Shown: positions 43,612 to 54,169, counted from the first letter of the stretch. The stretch: 64,000 nt of DNA from Brevibacterium yomogidense (GCF_900163715.1 NZ_FWFF01000019.1:98631-162630); one strand, 5' to 3'. Numbers and translations: made by a program. Notes: a model not told the origin generated them from the sequence alone.

Positions 43612-44700
43612 ATGACAGCAGCACATCGTCCCCAGTGGCGCGGAGTCATCAACGAGTACCGCGATCTCCTCGACGTCGGGGCAGAGGTCCCCGCCGTGAC
43701 GCTGGGGGAGGGCGGCACGCCGCTCATCCATGCGGAGGGCCTGTCGGAGCGCGTCGGGGCCGAGGTCCACGTGAAGTACGAGGGGATGAACCCCACCGCG
43801 TCCTTCAAGGACCGCGGCATGACGATGGCGATCACGAAGGCGAAGGCGCGTGGTGCGAAGGCCGTCATCTGCGCGTCGACGGGGAACACCTCCGCCTCTG
43901 CTGCCGCCTACGCGACGAAGGCGGGACTCACGTCCGCCGTGCTCGTCCCCGCGGGCAAGATCGCGATGGGGAAGATGAGCCAGGCGGTCGCCCACGGCGC
44001 ACAGCTGCTGGAGGTCGACGGCAACTTCGATGACTGCCTCACCCTGTGCCGCAAGCTGTCCGAGGCCTATCCCGTGGACCTCGTGAACTCCGTGAACCCG
44101 GATCGCATCGAGGGGCAGAAGACGGCCTCGTTCGAGATCGTCGACGCACTGGGGCGTGCGCCCGACATCCACGTGCTGCCGGTGGGCAACGCCGGGAACA
44201 TCACGGCGTACTGGAAGGGCTACAGCGAGTACGCCCGGAAGGGCCTCGCGCAGTCGACTCCCGTGATGTGGGGCTTCCAGGCGGCCGGTGCCGCACCGCT
44301 GGTGCTCGGCCATCCCGTGGATGAGCCGGAGACGATCGCGACCGCTATCCGCATCGGCAACCCGGCCTCGTGGGACCAGGCGATCGCTGCGCGCGACGAG
44401 TCCGGCGGTCGGATCGAATCCGTGACGGACGAGGAGATCCTCGCCGCGCATCGACTGCTGTCGTCGACCGAGGGCATCTTCGTCGAACCCGGCTCCGCCG
44501 CGTCGGTCGCAGGTCTGCTCAAGTCCGCCGAGGCCGGTCTGGTCCCGTCGGGCGCCGTCATCTCCGTGACCGTGACGGGTCACGGACTCAAGGATCCCCA
44601 GTGGGCGCTCCAAGCGGCGGACGGCTCAGCCGTCACCCCCACCCGGGTGCCGGTCGACGCGGTGAGCGCCGCTCGCGAACTGGGGCTCGAGGACGCATGA
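43612..44700 (+). CDS. thrC: Threonine synthase
   Basis: A PLP enzyme converting O-phosphohomoserine to threonine. [19 protein letters not shown] contains the PLP lysine (SFKDRG) and [19 protein letters not shown] and [15 protein letters not shown] bind the phosphate. The start is uncertain: ATG 43612 gives [18 protein letters not shown] with 362 residues, matching the usual length; ATG 43585 and GTG 43573 are also in frame, and GTG 43573 has a GAGG just upstream. thrB overlaps its stop by 4 bp, and hom is 6-45 bp upstream. Confidence 0.94.
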   Translation: MTAAHRPQWRGVINEYRDLLDVGAEVPAVTLGEGGTPLIHAEGLSERVGAEVHVKYEGMNPTASFKDRGMTMAITKAKARGAKAVICASTGNTSASAAAYATKAGLTSAVLVPAGKIAMGKMSQAVAHGAQLLEVDGNFDDCLTLCRKLSEAYPVDLVNSVNPDRIEGQKTASFEIVDALGRAPDIHVLPVGNAGNITAYWKGYSEYARKGLAQSTPVMWGFQAAGAAPLVLGHPVDEPETIATAIRIGNPASWDQAIAARDESGGRIESVTDEEILAAHRLLSSTEGIFVEPGSAASVAGLLKSAEAGLVPSGAVISVTVTGHGLKDPQWALQAADGSAVTPTRVPVDAVSAARELGLEDA

Positions 44701-45653
44701 GCGGAATCCGGATCCCCGCGGGGTTCTCCGTCGAGGTCACCGCACCGGCGACGTCTGCGAACCTGGGCGCCGGCTACGACTCGTTCGGGCTGGCGCTGGG
44801 GGTCGCTGACACCGTGCGCGCCCGTCTGTCCGACACCGAGGTCCCGCACGATTCCCGTGCCGTCATCACGGGGGAGGGGGCGGACTTCCTGCCGCGCACC
44901 GGCGACCACCTCATCCTCCGCGTCGCCGAGCAGATCCTCGCAGCACGGGAAGTCGCCGGGGGAGAGCGCCTCGTCCTCGAGTGCGAGAACGCGATCCCGC
45001 AGTCGCGCGGCATGGGGTCGTCGGCCGCCGCGGTCGTCGCGGGCCTCTCCATCGCGGACGCCGCGAGCGTCGCAGCGGGACTCCCGGAGCCCACTGCTGC
45101 AGAGAAGCTCGCGTGGGCGACGCACTTCGAGGGCCATCCGGACAACGCCGCGCCGGCGCTCTTCGGCGGAGTCACGGTGAGCTGGTACCCGGAGTCGGAT
45201 CGCGCATCGTCGATCTCGCTGCCCGTGCACCCCGAGGTCCGTGCGGTCGTCGTGGTGCCCGATGAGCGGCTGGGCACGGATGTCGCCCGTGAGCTGCTCC
45301 CGCGGACCGTGCCCCATGCGGACGCCGCGGCGAACTCTGCTGTCGCGGGACTCTTCGTCCATGCGATCTGCCACGATCCGTCGCTGCTGCTCGAGGGGAC
45401 AGTCGACCGTCTGCACCAGGAGTTCCGCAGGCCCGCGATGCTCGCATCCCTCGAGCGGGTCGACGCGCTGCGCGCGGCCGGCCTCGCCGCGGTCGTCTCC
45501 GGTGCCGGGCCGACGGTGCTGGTGCTGGGAACCGGTGAGGATCTCGCTGACCGCGTGTCCGCAGTGCTGGCCGGAGACGACGCGCGCGTCCTCCAGCCGC
45601 AGATCGCTGAGAACGGCGCGACGACGCTCTCGCTGCGACCCATGTCAGCCTGA
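44697..45653 (+). CDS. thrB: Homoserine kinase
   Basis: A GHMP-family kinase that phosphorylates homoserine ahead of threonine synthase. [20 protein letters not shown] is the N-terminal motif, [18 protein letters not shown] is the phosphate-binding loop and [12 protein letters not shown] the C-terminal motif 3. ATG 44697 overlaps the thrC stop (ATGA), so translation is coupled. 318 residues is normal. The hairpin at 45679-45704 probably ends the operon before rho. Confidence 0.96.
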   Translation: MSGIRIPAGFSVEVTAPATSANLGAGYDSFGLALGVADTVRARLSDTEVPHDSRAVITGEGADFLPRTGDHLILRVAEQILAAREVAGGERLVLECENAIPQSRGMGSSAAAVVAGLSIADAASVAAGLPEPTAAEKLAWATHFEGHPDNAAPALFGGVTVSWYPESDRASSISLPVHPEVRAVVVVPDERLGTDVARELLPRTVPHADAAANSAVAGLFVHAICHDPSLLLEGTVDRLHQEFRRPAMLASLERVDALRAAGLAAVVSGAGPTVLVLGTGEDLADRVSAVLAGDDARVLQPQIAENGATTLSLRPMSA

Positions 45654-45981
45654 GGACGGCACCGGTCCGACTGCCCGGAATCTGCGGCGGATACGCCGCG
45701 GATTGTCATTGGGATCCGCTGGATCCGATTCCGGGAAACAGGGTGGCGCGATTCGCGCACGACCGCTGTGACATGTACAGTGAAGGTGTTCCGGTCGCCG
45801 GTCCGCCTCACGCTTTCGAGCATCGAGGCCGTTCGGGTCCATTCTTCGGAACATTTCATGACGCCCTCGGTCGTATTCGGCCTGCGTCTTCACCACATGC
45901 ACCACAGGTGCCATCCAACGCTGTGCATCCGGCGTTCTCTACGCATTTCTCACGCACAGCCGAACGGAGAAGGAAACCTTC
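45654..45981 (+). other. thrB-rho intergenic region with long rho leader
   Basis: After the hairpin at 45679-45704 there is a possible promoter: TTCGCG (45752-45757), an 18-nt spacer, TACAGT (45776-45781). This predicts a rho 5' leader of about 195 nt. The leader has no convincing coding frame and several C-rich, G-poor stretches (45885-45960), which would suit Rho binding and autoregulated termination. No known riboswitch is recognisable. Confidence 0.45.
45679..45704 (+). terminator. Probable terminator of the threonine operon
   Basis: An 11-bp stem (45679-45689 with 45694-45704, one G-T wobble) with a GATA loop follows the thrB stop at 45653. Confidence 0.6.
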
Positions 45982-48273
45982 GTGACCGAAACCACCGCGA
46001 ACGACACATCAGCACGTTCGGGAAGTCTCACGGCACTCCGTCTGCCGCAGCTGCAGGAAATCGCAGCCGGCCTGGAGATCAAGGGCTATCGCCGCCTGCG
46101 GAAGAGTGACCTCATCGACGCGATCAAGACCGCCCGCGGTTCATCGTCCGATGCAGGCAGCTCGGTCGGCGCCGGTAAGTCGACTGCCGCCAAGACGACC
46201 GCAGACAAGACGGCTGCAGACAAGACCACCACAGACAAGAGCGCAGCGGATTCGTCCGCTGCTGCCACCTCGAGCACGGACGCATCGGCGTCGGCCGCCG
46301 ACAGCGCGGAACAGTCCGCTCCTGCGCGTTCGGCGCGGGGCGCACGGAACCAGGGCACACGGAACCAGGGGCGACGCGCAGCTGCGGACACCTCTGCGAC
46401 GTCGCAGGGCTCCGACGCCTCGACATCGGATGCTCCGGCATCGACCTCTCCGGAAGCTCAGGCCCCCGCGGCTCAGACCCCTGATGCTCAGACCCCTGCC
46501 GCTCAGACCTCCGTGGAGCAGGCGCTCGACAGCCTGATCTTCGACGAGGGCAGCCGCGCTGAGGGCTCCTCGGCACGGGACTCCTCCTCGCAGGACGGCT
46601 CCTCGCAGGACCAGGACGCGCGCCACGATGACGGAGGACGCCGCACGCGTCGCCGTCGCGGCGACAACCGCTCCGATGACAACGGCGGCGACCGCAGCGG
46701 GAACGACCGCGGCAACGGCGGCAACGACCAGCAGAACCGCGGGGACCAGCAGGGCCGCAACGACCAGCAGGGCCGCAACGACCAGCAGAACCGCAGCGAC
46801 CAGGGCGGTCGCAACGATCAGCACGGTCGCAACGACCGTGGCGGCGATCAGAACGATCGCAACGACAACCAGGGTCGCAACGACCAGGGCGGCCGCGGCA
46901 ACCGCGGACGCAATGATCGCGGCAACGGCGGCAACGGCGGCAACGATCGCAACGACAACCAGAACCGCAACGATCAGGGCGGTCGGGGCGACAACCAGAA
47001 TCGCCGCGGGGGTCGCAATGACTCGCGCTTCGACCAGGACGACCGGTCGAACCGGGGGCGCGGTCGCGACCGCAAGCGCCGGGGCCGTGATGACGACCAG
47101 GTGCGTCCGGACGACGTCCTGATCCCCGTCGGCGGCATCCTCGACGTCCACGACAACTACGCGTTCCTGCGGACATCCGGATACCTGTCCGGGCCCAACG
47201 ACGTGTACGTCTCCGCCGGACTCGTGAAGAAGAACGGCCTGCGCAAGGGCGACGCCGTCACCGGTGCCATCCGCAAGCCGCATGAGGGCGGAGACCGCCA
47301 GAACCGTCGCGAGAAGTTCGACGCCCTGGTGCGTCTGGACTCCGTCAACGGCCTCACGGTCGAAGACGCGAAGCGCCGCGTCGAGTTCTCGAAGCTCACG
47401 CCCCTCTACCCGCAGGATCGCCTGCGGCTCGAGACGCAGGCGAAGAACGTGACCACGCGGATCATCGACCTTGTGTCACCGATCGGCAAGGGCCAGCGCG
47501 GCCTCATCGTCGCACCGCCCAAGGCCGGCAAGACGACGATCATGCAGCACATCGCCAACTCGATCGCGGAGAACAATCCTGAGGTCCACCTCATGGTCGT
47601 GCTCGTGGACGAGCGTCCGGAGGAAGTGACGGACATGCAGCGCGCGGTGAAGGGCGAGGTCATCGCCTCGACCTTCGACCGTCCCGCGGACGATCACACG
47701 ACGATCGCGGAACTCGCGATCGAGCGTGCGAAGCGCCTCGTGGAGATGGGGCAGGACGTCGTCGTGCTGCTCGACAACATCACGCGTTTGGGCCGTGCGT
47801 ACAACATCGCGCAGCCCGCGTCCGGCCGGATCCTGTCCGGCGGTGTCGATGCGAATGCGCTCTACCCGCCGAAGAAGTTCTTCGGTGCGGCCCGCAACAT
47901 CGAGGGCGGAGGATCGCTCACGATCCTCGCGACCGCGCTCGTGGAGACCGGCTCGAAGATGGATGAAGTGATCTTCGAGGAGTTCAAGGGCACCGGCAAC
48001 ATGGAGCTGCGCCTCTCCCGTCACCTGTCGGACAAGCGGATCTTCCCGGCGGTCGACGTCAACTCGTCCGGCACGCGCCGTGAGGAGAACCTCATGCGTC
48101 CGGAGGAGCGCAAGGTCATGTGGCAGCTGCGACGTCTGCTGTCCGGCCTCGAGCAGCAGCAGGGCATCGAGCTCCTGCTGTCGAAGCTCAAGGAGACCGG
48201 CTCCAACGCCGAGTTCCTCATGCAGGTGCAGAAGACGACCCCGCTGCCGAAGTCGGCGTCGGACGACCACTGA
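45982..48273 (+). CDS. rho: Transcription termination factor Rho with long low-complexity insertion
   Basis: Rho is a hexameric RNA helicase that ends transcription. After the N-terminal helix bundle ([20 protein letters not shown]) comes an insertion of about 330 residues: Ser/Ala/Thr-rich, then Arg/Asn/Asp/Gln/Gly-rich with repeats such as [11 protein letters not shown]. The primary RNA-binding domain starts near residue 370 ([20 protein letters not shown]). The Walker A motif is [17 protein letters not shown], followed by the [21 protein letters not shown]-loop region. GTG 45982 follows GAAGGAAAC. The insertion is known from other high-GC actinobacterial Rho proteins. The gene ends in a 17-bp tandem repeat. 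Confidence 0.97.
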   Translation: MTETTANDTSARSGSLTALRLPQLQEIAAGLEIKGYRRLRKSDLIDAIKTARGSSSDAGSSVGAGKSTAAKTTADKTAADKTTTDKSAADSSAAATSSTDASASAADSAEQSAPARSARGARNQGTRNQGRRAAADTSATSQGSDASTSDAPASTSPEAQAPAAQTPDAQTPAAQTSVEQALDSLIFDEGSRAEGSSARDSSSQDGSSQDQDARHDDGGRRTRRRRGDNRSDDNGGDRSGNDRGNGGNDQQNRGDQQGRNDQQGRNDQQNRSDQGGRNDQHGRNDRGGDQNDRNDNQGRNDQGGRGNRGRNDRGNGGNGGNDRNDNQNRNDQGGRGDNQNRRGGRNDSRFDQDDRSNRGRGRDRKRRGRDDDQVRPDDVLIPVGGILDVHDNYAFLRTSGYLSGPNDVYVSAGLVKKNGLRKGDAVTGAIRKPHEGGDRQNRREKFDALVRLDSVNGLTVEDAKRRVEFSKLTPLYPQDRLRLETQAKNVTTRIIDLVSPIGKGQRGLIVAPPKAGKTTIMQHIANSIAENNPEVHLMVVLVDERPEEVTDMQRAVKGEVIASTFDRPADDHTTIAELAIERAKRLVEMGQDVVVLLDNITRLGRAYNIAQPASGRILSGGVDANALYPPKKFFGAARNIEGGGSLTILATALVETGSKMDEVIFEEFKGTGNMELRLSRHLSDKRIFPAVDVNSSGTRREENLMRPEERKVMWQLRRLLSGLEQQQGIELLLSKLKETGSNAEFLMQVQKTTPLPKSASDDH
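46725..47010 (+). repeat. Coding repeats of the Rho RNDQ/G-rich insertion
   Basis: Imperfect 15-24 bp units built on CGCAACGACCAG encode repeated RND(Q/N)(Q/G) motifs. They are in frame inside rho and are not a separate element. Confidence 0.75.
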
Positions 48274-48316
48274 CACCGAGTGACCACTGACACCGAGTGA
48301 CCACTGACACCGAGTG
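48267..48316 (+). repeat. Three 17-bp tandem copies over the rho stop codon
   Basis: CCACTGACACCGAGTGA occurs at 48267-48283 and 48284-48300, then 16 of 17 bases at 48301-48316. The first copy includes the rho stop TGA (48271-48273). Confidence 0.92.
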
Positions 48317-48350
48317 CGGGCACTGCCGGCGCACGGATACGTCGCATCAC

Positions 48351-48382
48351 ACGAGGGCTGCAGGATGACCTGCGGCCCTCGT
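48351..48382 (+). terminator. Probable rho terminator
   Basis: ACGAGGGC (48351-48358) and GCAGG pair with CCTGC and GCCCTCGT (48375-48382), with one mismatch and an ATGA loop. Confidence 0.65.
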
Positions 48383-48415
48383 GGCATGCCGCACGTCGGT
48401 GGCTACGAGGATGAT

Positions 48416-48457
48416 GTGGTGAGATCCGAGTGGTGAGGCTCGAGTGGTGAGACCGGC
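48416..48457 (+). repeat. Three degenerate 14-bp repeats before prfA
   Basis: Units at 48416, 48430 and 48444 share GTGGTGAG plus a variable half. They lie 20-60 bp before ATG 48478 and provide several GTG codons. Confidence 0.8.
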
Positions 48458-48477
48458 GTGCTGAGAGGGGTGCGGAG

Positions 48478-49593
48478 ATGACTGCGGAGGCACAGGGCTC
48501 GATCGAACAGGAGCTCGACGCCCTGGCCGCGAGCGTGCGCTCCCTGCTGGACGAGCACGCGCGCGTCGAGCAGGAGCTCGCCGATCCGGAGGTCCACAGC
48601 AGTCCCGGCCGTGCGCGGTCACTCACCCGCCGCTATGCGGAGCTGGACCGCGTCGTGCGCGTCTGGACGCGGCTGGAGACCATCGCCGATGATCTGGCGG
48701 CGGCCCACGAGATGGCCGAAGCGGACGAGTCATTCGCCGCCGAGGCTGCGGAGCTCGAGGAGGCGCTCGGCGACGAGCGGGAATCCCTCACCGCGGAGCT
48801 GCGTGAGCTGCTCGTGCCCTCCGACCCGGATGACGGCCGCGACGCGATCGTCGAGATCCGTGCGGGGGAGGGCGGCGACGAATCGGCACTCTTCGCCGCG
48901 GATCTGGCTCGCATGTACGAGCGCTGGGCCGCGACGAAGGGGTGGTCGACGGAGGTCCTCGACGCGGCCCACACGGAGCTGGGCGGCGTGCGAGAGCTCA
49001 CGATGGCGCTCAAGTCCTCGCAGGACGGCGTCTTCGGCTGGACGAAGTTCGAGGGCGGGGTCCATCGGGTCCAGCGGGTCCCGGTGACGGAGTCCCAGGG
49101 ACGGATCCACACCTCCGCCGCCGGCGTGCTCGTGTTCCCGGAGGCGGACGCGCCGGATGAGGTCGAGCTGCCGGACAACGACCTGAGGATCGACGTGTAC
49201 CGCTCGTCCGGCCCCGGCGGCCAGTCGGTCAACACGACGGACTCCGCGGTCCGCATCACGCACCTGCCGACCGGGATCACCGCGAGCTGCCAGAACGAGA
49301 AGTCCCAGCTGCAGAACAAGGAAGCGGCGCTGCGGATGCTGCGCGCGCGGATCCTCGCGGCCCGCGCTGAGGAGGCGGCAGAGGCCGAATCCGCACAGCG
49401 CCGGTCCCAGGTGCGCACAGTCGACCGGTCCGAGAGGGTGCGGACGTACAACTTCCCGGAGAACCGCGTGACCGATCACCGGACCGGGTACAAGGCGTAC
49501 AACCTCGACCAGGTGATCGACGGCCGGCTCGACGAGGTCGTCGAATCGCTGCGCGCCGCCGAGCGCGCGGCGCGACTGGAGGACATCGGGTGA
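48478..49593 (+). CDS. prfA: Peptide chain release factor 1
   Basis: RF1 reads UAA/UAG and triggers peptide release. [18 protein letters not shown] contains the PVT stop-codon-reading tripeptide and [20 protein letters not shown] the GGQ catalytic loop. [20 protein letters not shown] is domain 2. The 371-residue length is normal. GAGAGGGGTGCGGAG precedes ATG 48478. The stop overlaps the prmC start (GTGA). Because the methyltransferase for its GGQ glutamine follows, the pairing is functional. Confidence 0.97.
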   Translation: MTAEAQGSIEQELDALAASVRSLLDEHARVEQELADPEVHSSPGRARSLTRRYAELDRVVRVWTRLETIADDLAAAHEMAEADESFAAEAAELEEALGDERESLTAELRELLVPSDPDDGRDAIVEIRAGEGGDESALFAADLARMYERWAATKGWSTEVLDAAHTELGGVRELTMALKSSQDGVFGWTKFEGGVHRVQRVPVTESQGRIHTSAAGVLVFPEADAPDEVELPDNDLRIDVYRSSGPGGQSVNTTDSAVRITHLPTGITASCQNEKSQLQNKEAALRMLRARILAARAEEAAEAESAQRRSQVRTVDRSERVRTYNFPENRVTDHRTGYKAYNLDQVIDGRLDEVVESLRAAERAARLEDIG

Positions 49594-50510
49594 GCATCGA
49601 CGAGCTCCTGCGACACGGGGAGCAGCGTCTCGCCGCCGCGGGGGTCGATTCGCCCGCCGCGGACGCCGCACTGCTGCTCGCTCACGCGTGCGGCATGGAC
49701 GGCCGCAGCCTCAGCCGAGCCCGCCTCATGGGAGACCCCGTTCCCGCCGAGGCCGCAGCCTCCTTCGACGCGCTGCTGGCGCGCCGTGCGCGGCGCGTCC
49801 CGGTCCAGCACATCACGGGGGAGGCCCACTTCCGGACCCTCACCCTGCCGGTGGGACCCGGAGTCTTCGTGCCGCGGCCGGAGACCGAGCTGCTGGTGGA
49901 TCCGGTGCTTGCGCACCTCGCGTCGGTGCGCCCCTCCGGAGGTGCCCGCGTCCTGGACCTGTGTACGGGCACGGGGGCGCTGGGACTGGCCGTGGCCGCA
50001 GAGGCGGCCGGGACCTCGGCGGTGGGGATCGAAGCCGACCCGACGGCGGCCGGCTGGGCCCGACGCAGTGCGGACGCGGTCGCAGGCGACCTCGCACGGG
50101 CCGGTTCCGACTTCGCGGTCGTGGAGGCGGACGCGACGGATCCGGAGGCAGTGCGCGCGGTCGTGGACGCGCACCTCACCGGCCGTGCGGACGTGGTCGT
50201 CGCCAATCCGCCCTATGTCGTCGCCGACGGCACCACCACCGCGCCCGAGGTCGTCGACCACGATCCCGCACGCGCACTCTGGGGTGGCGGTGATGACGGG
50301 ACCCGCGTGCCAAGGCTGGTGATCGCCGCGGCCGCCCCCGTGCTGCCGACCGGCGGCCTGCTCGTGCTCGAGCACGCGGACACCCAGGGGGCGGCGCTGC
50401 GTGAGGCATTCCTCGCATCCGGTTTCGCGGAGGCGACGACGCGCGCGGACTACACTGGACGAGATCGTTTCACGCTGGCTGTCCGACAGCCGCACACCCA
50501 GGGGAAGTGA
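49590..50510 (+). CDS. prmC: Release factor glutamine methyltransferase
   Basis: PrmC/HemK methylates the GGQ glutamine of RF1 and RF2 using S-adenosylmethionine. The SAM-binding motif is [19 protein letters not shown] and the catalytic tetrapeptide NPPY is in [13 protein letters not shown]. The N-terminal helical domain (residues 1-80) binds the release factor. [15 protein letters not shown] is another family signature. GTG 49590 overlaps the prfA stop; the stop in turn overlaps the next start. 306 residues. Confidence 0.95.
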   Translation: MSIDELLRHGEQRLAAAGVDSPAADAALLLAHACGMDGRSLSRARLMGDPVPAEAAASFDALLARRARRVPVQHITGEAHFRTLTLPVGPGVFVPRPETELLVDPVLAHLASVRPSGGARVLDLCTGTGALGLAVAAEAAGTSAVGIEADPTAAGWARRSADAVAGDLARAGSDFAVVEADATDPEAVRAVVDAHLTGRADVVVANPPYVVADGTTTAPEVVDHDPARALWGGGDDGTRVPRLVIAAAAPVLPTGGLLVLEHADTQGAALREAFLASGFAEATTRADYTGRDRFTLAVRQPHTQGK

Positions 50511-51199
50511 GCCCTCGACGCATGGCACGGACCTTCGACATCCGCAATGAGCAGGTGCGCGAGCTGGTACTCAAGGAGGCCGGTCGGGTGATCGGCGACG
50601 GCGGACTGCTCGTCATGCCGACGGACACCGTCTACGGGATCGCGGCCGACGCCTTCAGTGCGCGCGCGGTCGGTGCGCTGCTCGCGGCCAAGGGGCGGGG
50701 ACGTGACATGCCCCCGCCGGTCCTGGTCCAGGGCCAGGACACGCTGCTGGCCCTGGTGAGCGGCGCGGATGAACGGATCATGGCGCTGGTGTCGCAGTTC
50801 TGGCCCGGTCCGCTCACCGTGATCTGCCACGCGCAGCCCATGCTCGACTGGGACCTCGGCGATACCTGGGGGACCGTCGCGCTGCGGATGCCGGATGATC
50901 CGGACGCGCTGGCGCTGCTGGGGGAGACCGGCCCACTCGCGGTGTCGAGTGCGAACACCCATGGGGAGCCGGCCGCGGAGACCATCGCCGCAGCGGAGTC
51001 GATGCTGGGCGATTCCGTCGGGATCTACCTGGACGGCGGACCGCGCAGCGGCCAGGGATCCTCCACGATCGTCGACATGACGTCCGAGCCGCCGCGCGTG
51101 GTGAGGGAGGGGCCGCTGTCGCTGGACCGTCTGCGGGAGGCCGTGCCGGATCTCGTCGGTGTGGATGGGCCGAACGATGGCGCTGTGCGGGACGACTGA
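50507..51199 (+). CDS. tsaC: L-threonylcarbamoyladenylate synthase (TsaC/Sua5 family)
   Basis: It makes threonylcarbamoyl-AMP for the t6A modification of ANN-reading tRNAs. GGLLVMPTDTVYGIAADAF and PPPVLVQGQDTLLALVSG are YrdC-domain signatures, with GTVALRMPDDPDALALL and AVSSANTHGEPAAET further on. The 230-residue length is the short TsaC type without the Sua5 C-terminal domain. GTG 50507 overlaps the prmC stop; ATG 50522 is an alternative. AGGGGA precedes the first. wecA begins immediately after the stop. Confidence 0.94.
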   Translation: MSPRRMARTFDIRNEQVRELVLKEAGRVIGDGGLLVMPTDTVYGIAADAFSARAVGALLAAKGRGRDMPPPVLVQGQDTLLALVSGADERIMALVSQFWPGPLTVICHAQPMLDWDLGDTWGTVALRMPDDPDALALLGETGPLAVSSANTHGEPAAETIAAAESMLGDSVGIYLDGGPRSGQGSSTIVDMTSEPPRVVREGPLSLDRLREAVPDLVGVDGPNDGAVRDD

Positions 51200-52306
51200 G
51201 TGCGCGCCTACCTCTTCATCCTCCTCGTGTCGGCGGTGATCTCGTACCTTGCCACCCCGATGGTGCGCAGGATCGCCGAGCGGGGCCTCATCTTCTCGCC
51301 GCTGCGCGATCGGGACGTCCATTCCGTGCCCACGCCCCGGCTGGGCGGCGTCGCGATGTTCGCCGGGATCATGGGCGGTCTCCTCATCGCGTCGCAGACG
51401 CCGTTCCTCAACCGCGTCTTCGTCGAGCCCGGTCCGGTGATCGGCATCGCCGGTGCCGCCACGCTGCTCTGCCTGCTGGGCGTCATCGACGACATCTGGG
51501 ATCTGCACTGGACGACGAAGCTCGCGGGACAGACACTGGCCGCCGGGTTCATGGCACTCAACGGCGTGAGCCTCCTGTCGATCCCGCTGGGCGGCATCAT
51601 CATCGGCTCGCCCCGCATGTCGCTCATCCTCACGGTGCTCGTGGTGCTCGTGTCCATCAATGCGGTGAACTTCGTCGACGGTCTGGACGGGCTGGCGGCG
51701 GGCGTCGTCTCGATCGGCGGCGCCGCGTTCTTCGTCTACAGCTACACGCTGGCAGTCGACACGACCCCTGACAGCTACGCGAACCTCGCGTCGCTCATCA
51801 TCGCTGTGCTGGTCGGAGCGTGCGTGGGCTTCCTGCCGCACAACTTCAACCCCTCCCGGATCTTCATGGGCGACTCCGGATCGATGCTGATCGGCCTCCT
51901 GCTGGCCGCCTCGACGATCCGGGTCACAGGACAGGTGGACCCCGCGATGCTCGCGGACGAGCGCGCGCTGGCAGCCTTCCTCCCCATCATCCTGCCGATC
52001 GCGGTGATGGCCCTGCCGCTGCTGGACCTGGGACTCGCCGTGGTGCGACGGATGATGGCGGGGAAGTCGCCGTTCTCCGCGGATGCGAAGCACCTGCACC
52101 ACCGCATGCTCCGACTCGGGCACTCGCACGCCCGCGCCGTCCTGCTGCTCTACCTGTGGACCGTGATCTTCGCGTTCGGATCGGTCTCGTTCCTCAGCTT
52201 CCCCGTGGCCCGGGTCCTCCCGGTGCTCGCCGTGCTCGTCCTCGTGACGATCGTGCTGACGTTCTACCCGCTGGGCCGACGCCTGGCACGTAAGGAGCCC
52301 TCATGA
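51200..52306 (+). CDS. wecA: Undecaprenyl/decaprenyl-phosphate N-acetylglucosaminyl-1-phosphate transferase (WecA/TagO-like)
   Basis: A MraY-family membrane enzyme that links GlcNAc-1-phosphate to a polyprenyl phosphate for cell-wall polymer synthesis. About eleven hydrophobic segments are visible. Catalytic loops are LGVIDDIWDLHWTTKL (DDxxD-like), NAVNFVDGLDGLAAGV, FNPSRIFMGDSGSMLIG and the HLHHRMLRLGHSH C-terminal loop. GTG 51200 follows the tsaC TGA directly. 368 residues is normal. In actinobacteria this linkage-unit role serves arabinogalactan or teichoic-acid-like polymers; which one here cannot be told. Confidence 0.93.
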   Translation: MRAYLFILLVSAVISYLATPMVRRIAERGLIFSPLRDRDVHSVPTPRLGGVAMFAGIMGGLLIASQTPFLNRVFVEPGPVIGIAGAATLLCLLGVIDDIWDLHWTTKLAGQTLAAGFMALNGVSLLSIPLGGIIIGSPRMSLILTVLVVLVSINAVNFVDGLDGLAAGVVSIGGAAFFVYSYTLAVDTTPDSYANLASLIIAVLVGACVGFLPHNFNPSRIFMGDSGSMLIGLLLAASTIRVTGQVDPAMLADERALAAFLPIILPIAVMALPLLDLGLAVVRRMMAGKSPFSADAKHLHHRMLRLGHSHARAVLLLYLWTVIFAFGSVSFLSFPVARVLPVLAVLVLVTIVLTFYPLGRRLARKEPS

Positions 52307-52767
52307 CCACCTCTCCCGAATCCTCCGGCGCTGAGCGCCCCGCGCGTCAGGGCGGCGTCGCCAGCGTCCGCTCCATCATGAAGTGGACGATCATCTCAGG
52401 CGCGCTCATCGCGGTCGCCATCGGGACTATCGCCAGCTTCGTCGGGGCGCTGCTCACCGGTCTGCCGGGCGTGTGGGGCGCACTCATCGGCGCCGTCGTC
52501 GCCTTCGCGTTCTTCGCGATCACGGCCGTCGTCATGTACTTCACGGCCGAATCGAGCCCCACGACCATGGCGGCCGGCGTCCTGGGCGGGTTCCTGGTGA
52601 AGATCGTGGGCTTCATGGGAGTGGGGATCGCACTGCGCGGGAGGGACTTCTACGATCCCTGGACGCTCTTCCTCACACTGGCCGTCGCCGCGATCGCCTC
52701 TCTGATCGCAGACGTCGTCATCGTGCAGAGGGCCCGACTCCCGTTCGTCGACGAATCCGCTCGATGA
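52303..52767 (+). CDS. ATP synthase protein I-like membrane protein
   Basis: A 154-residue protein with four hydrophobic segments (from MKWTIISGALIAVAIGTIAS) between wecA and the atp genes, the position of AtpI-like proteins, which help c-ring assembly or ion supply. The N-terminal 25 residues are polar. ATG 52303 overlaps the wecA stop (ATGA). Sequence similarity to AtpI is weak, so the function is inferred from place and topology. Confidence 0.7.
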   Translation: MTTSPESSGAERPARQGGVASVRSIMKWTIISGALIAVAIGTIASFVGALLTGLPGVWGALIGAVVAFAFFAITAVVMYFTAESSPTTMAAGVLGGFLVKIVGFMGVGIALRGRDFYDPWTLFLTLAVAAIASLIADVVIVQRARLPFVDESAR

Positions 52768-52813
52768 GACCAAGCACACACCGGTCGTCCGGGAAGACAG
52801 GGGTCCAGCGGTT

Positions 52814-52841
52814 TTGTGCCCTTCTCTACGGTTGGTAGAGT
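52814..52841 (+). promoter_or_regulatory. Promoter of the atp operon
   Basis: TTGTGC (52814-52819), a 16-nt spacer and TAGAGT (52836-52841). This leaves about 185 nt of leader before the presumed atpB start. Confidence 0.6.
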
Positions 52842-53035
52842 ATCCCGGGACACGCTGGGAATAATCGGTCATGTCTCTGTGCACATCTCGAGTGCGGCAT
52901 GCAGAGTCAGACCCGGATCCGGCGCCAGACCATCGCGATATCCCGATCGGACGCCAGTCCGACGACCGCGCCCGTTCGAAGTGCCGTCGCCGGTCACCGC
53001 ACCTGCGGCGGCCGCATAGCCGTCAGGAGACCGCC

Positions 53036-53854
53036 CTGTTCATCAACGCCCTGCCAACGGTGTCGCTGCTCGCAGCTGAAGGGGGAGGGGGCTTCGTCGC
53101 CCCCGGTCTCGAAGAGTTCTTCCCGGCGGTGTTCCTGTTCGAGGGGACAGGCTTCGACATCAACCGGATCATCCTGGTCCGCATCCTCGCGACGCTGGTC
53201 CTGCTCCTCTTCCTGTGGCTCGCGCTGCGGAAGGCGACGCTCGTCCCGGGCCGCATCCAGTCCGTCGTGGAGATGGCCTTCGACTTCGTCCGCAAGGACA
53301 TCGCCTACGGCATGCTCGGCAAGAAGGACGGCGACCGGTTCTTCCCGCTCATCGCCTCGCTCTTCTTCGGGATCCTCGCCCTCAACGTCACGGGCATCGT
53401 CCCCTTCCTGAACATCTCGTCCAACGCACTCATCGGCATGCCGCTGGTCATGGCGCTCGTCGTCTACGTCGTGATGATCGGCGCGGGCATCAAGGCCAAG
53501 GGCGGCCTCGCGTACCTCAAGGGTGAGCTGTTCCCCGCCGGCGTCCCGAAGCCGATGTACATCCTCGTCACGCCGATCGAGATCGTCTCGACCTTCATCG
53601 CACGGCCGGTCAGCCTCACGCTGCGTCTCACGTTCAACATGCTCGTGGGCCACCTGCTGCTCGTCCTGTGCTTCGCCGCCACCCAGTTCTTCTTCTTCGA
53701 GGTGGGCGGAATCTCCGCCGGCTTCGGAGTGCTCACGCTGATCGGCGGCTTCGCCTTCACGCTCTTCGAGATCCTCGTCGCGGTGCTGCAGGCCTACATC
53801 TTCGCTCTGCTGGCCGCTGCCTACATCCAGCTGAGCGTCGCCGAGGACCACTGA
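53036..53854 (+). CDS. atpB: F0F1 ATP synthase subunit a (probable CTG start)
   Basis: The a subunit carries the proton half-channels. Six membrane segments are visible; PVSLTLRLTFNMLVGHLLLV contains the essential Arg of the channel (TLRLTFN) and FEILVAVLQAYIFALLAAAY is the last helix. The start is atypical. No ATG, GTG or TTG lies near the conserved beginning. CTG 53036 sits 6 nt after AGGAG (53025-53029) and gives LFINALPTVSLLAAEGG, 272 residues. The nearest ATG (52871) and GTG (52892) would add about 50 Arg/Pro/Asp-rich residues foreign to AtpB. The coordinates use the CTG; the ATG form is the alternative. Confidence 0.85.
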   Translation: MFINALPTVSLLAAEGGGGFVAPGLEEFFPAVFLFEGTGFDINRIILVRILATLVLLLFLWLALRKATLVPGRIQSVVEMAFDFVRKDIAYGMLGKKDGDRFFPLIASLFFGILALNVTGIVPFLNISSNALIGMPLVMALVVYVVMIGAGIKAKGGLAYLKGELFPAGVPKPMYILVTPIEIVSTFIARPVSLTLRLTFNMLVGHLLLVLCFAATQFFFFEVGGISAGFGVLTLIGGFAFTLFEILVAVLQAYIFALLAAAYIQLSVAEDH

Positions 53855-53899
53855 GTCCCGGACCCACAAACTGTCATCCGCAAGACAGGGGCCTGCTGA

Positions 53900-54169
<270 letters not shown>

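Noticed and set aside
46725..47010. Periodic repeats that might look like a CRISPR array
   Set aside because: Units are short, contiguous, in frame within rho and encode RNDQ/G repeats; no spacers of uniform length and no cas genes.
52871..53035. N-terminal extension of AtpB
   Set aside because: The composition (Arg, Pro, Asp, His) is unlike any AtpB leader and it directly follows the promoter; treated as untranslated leader.
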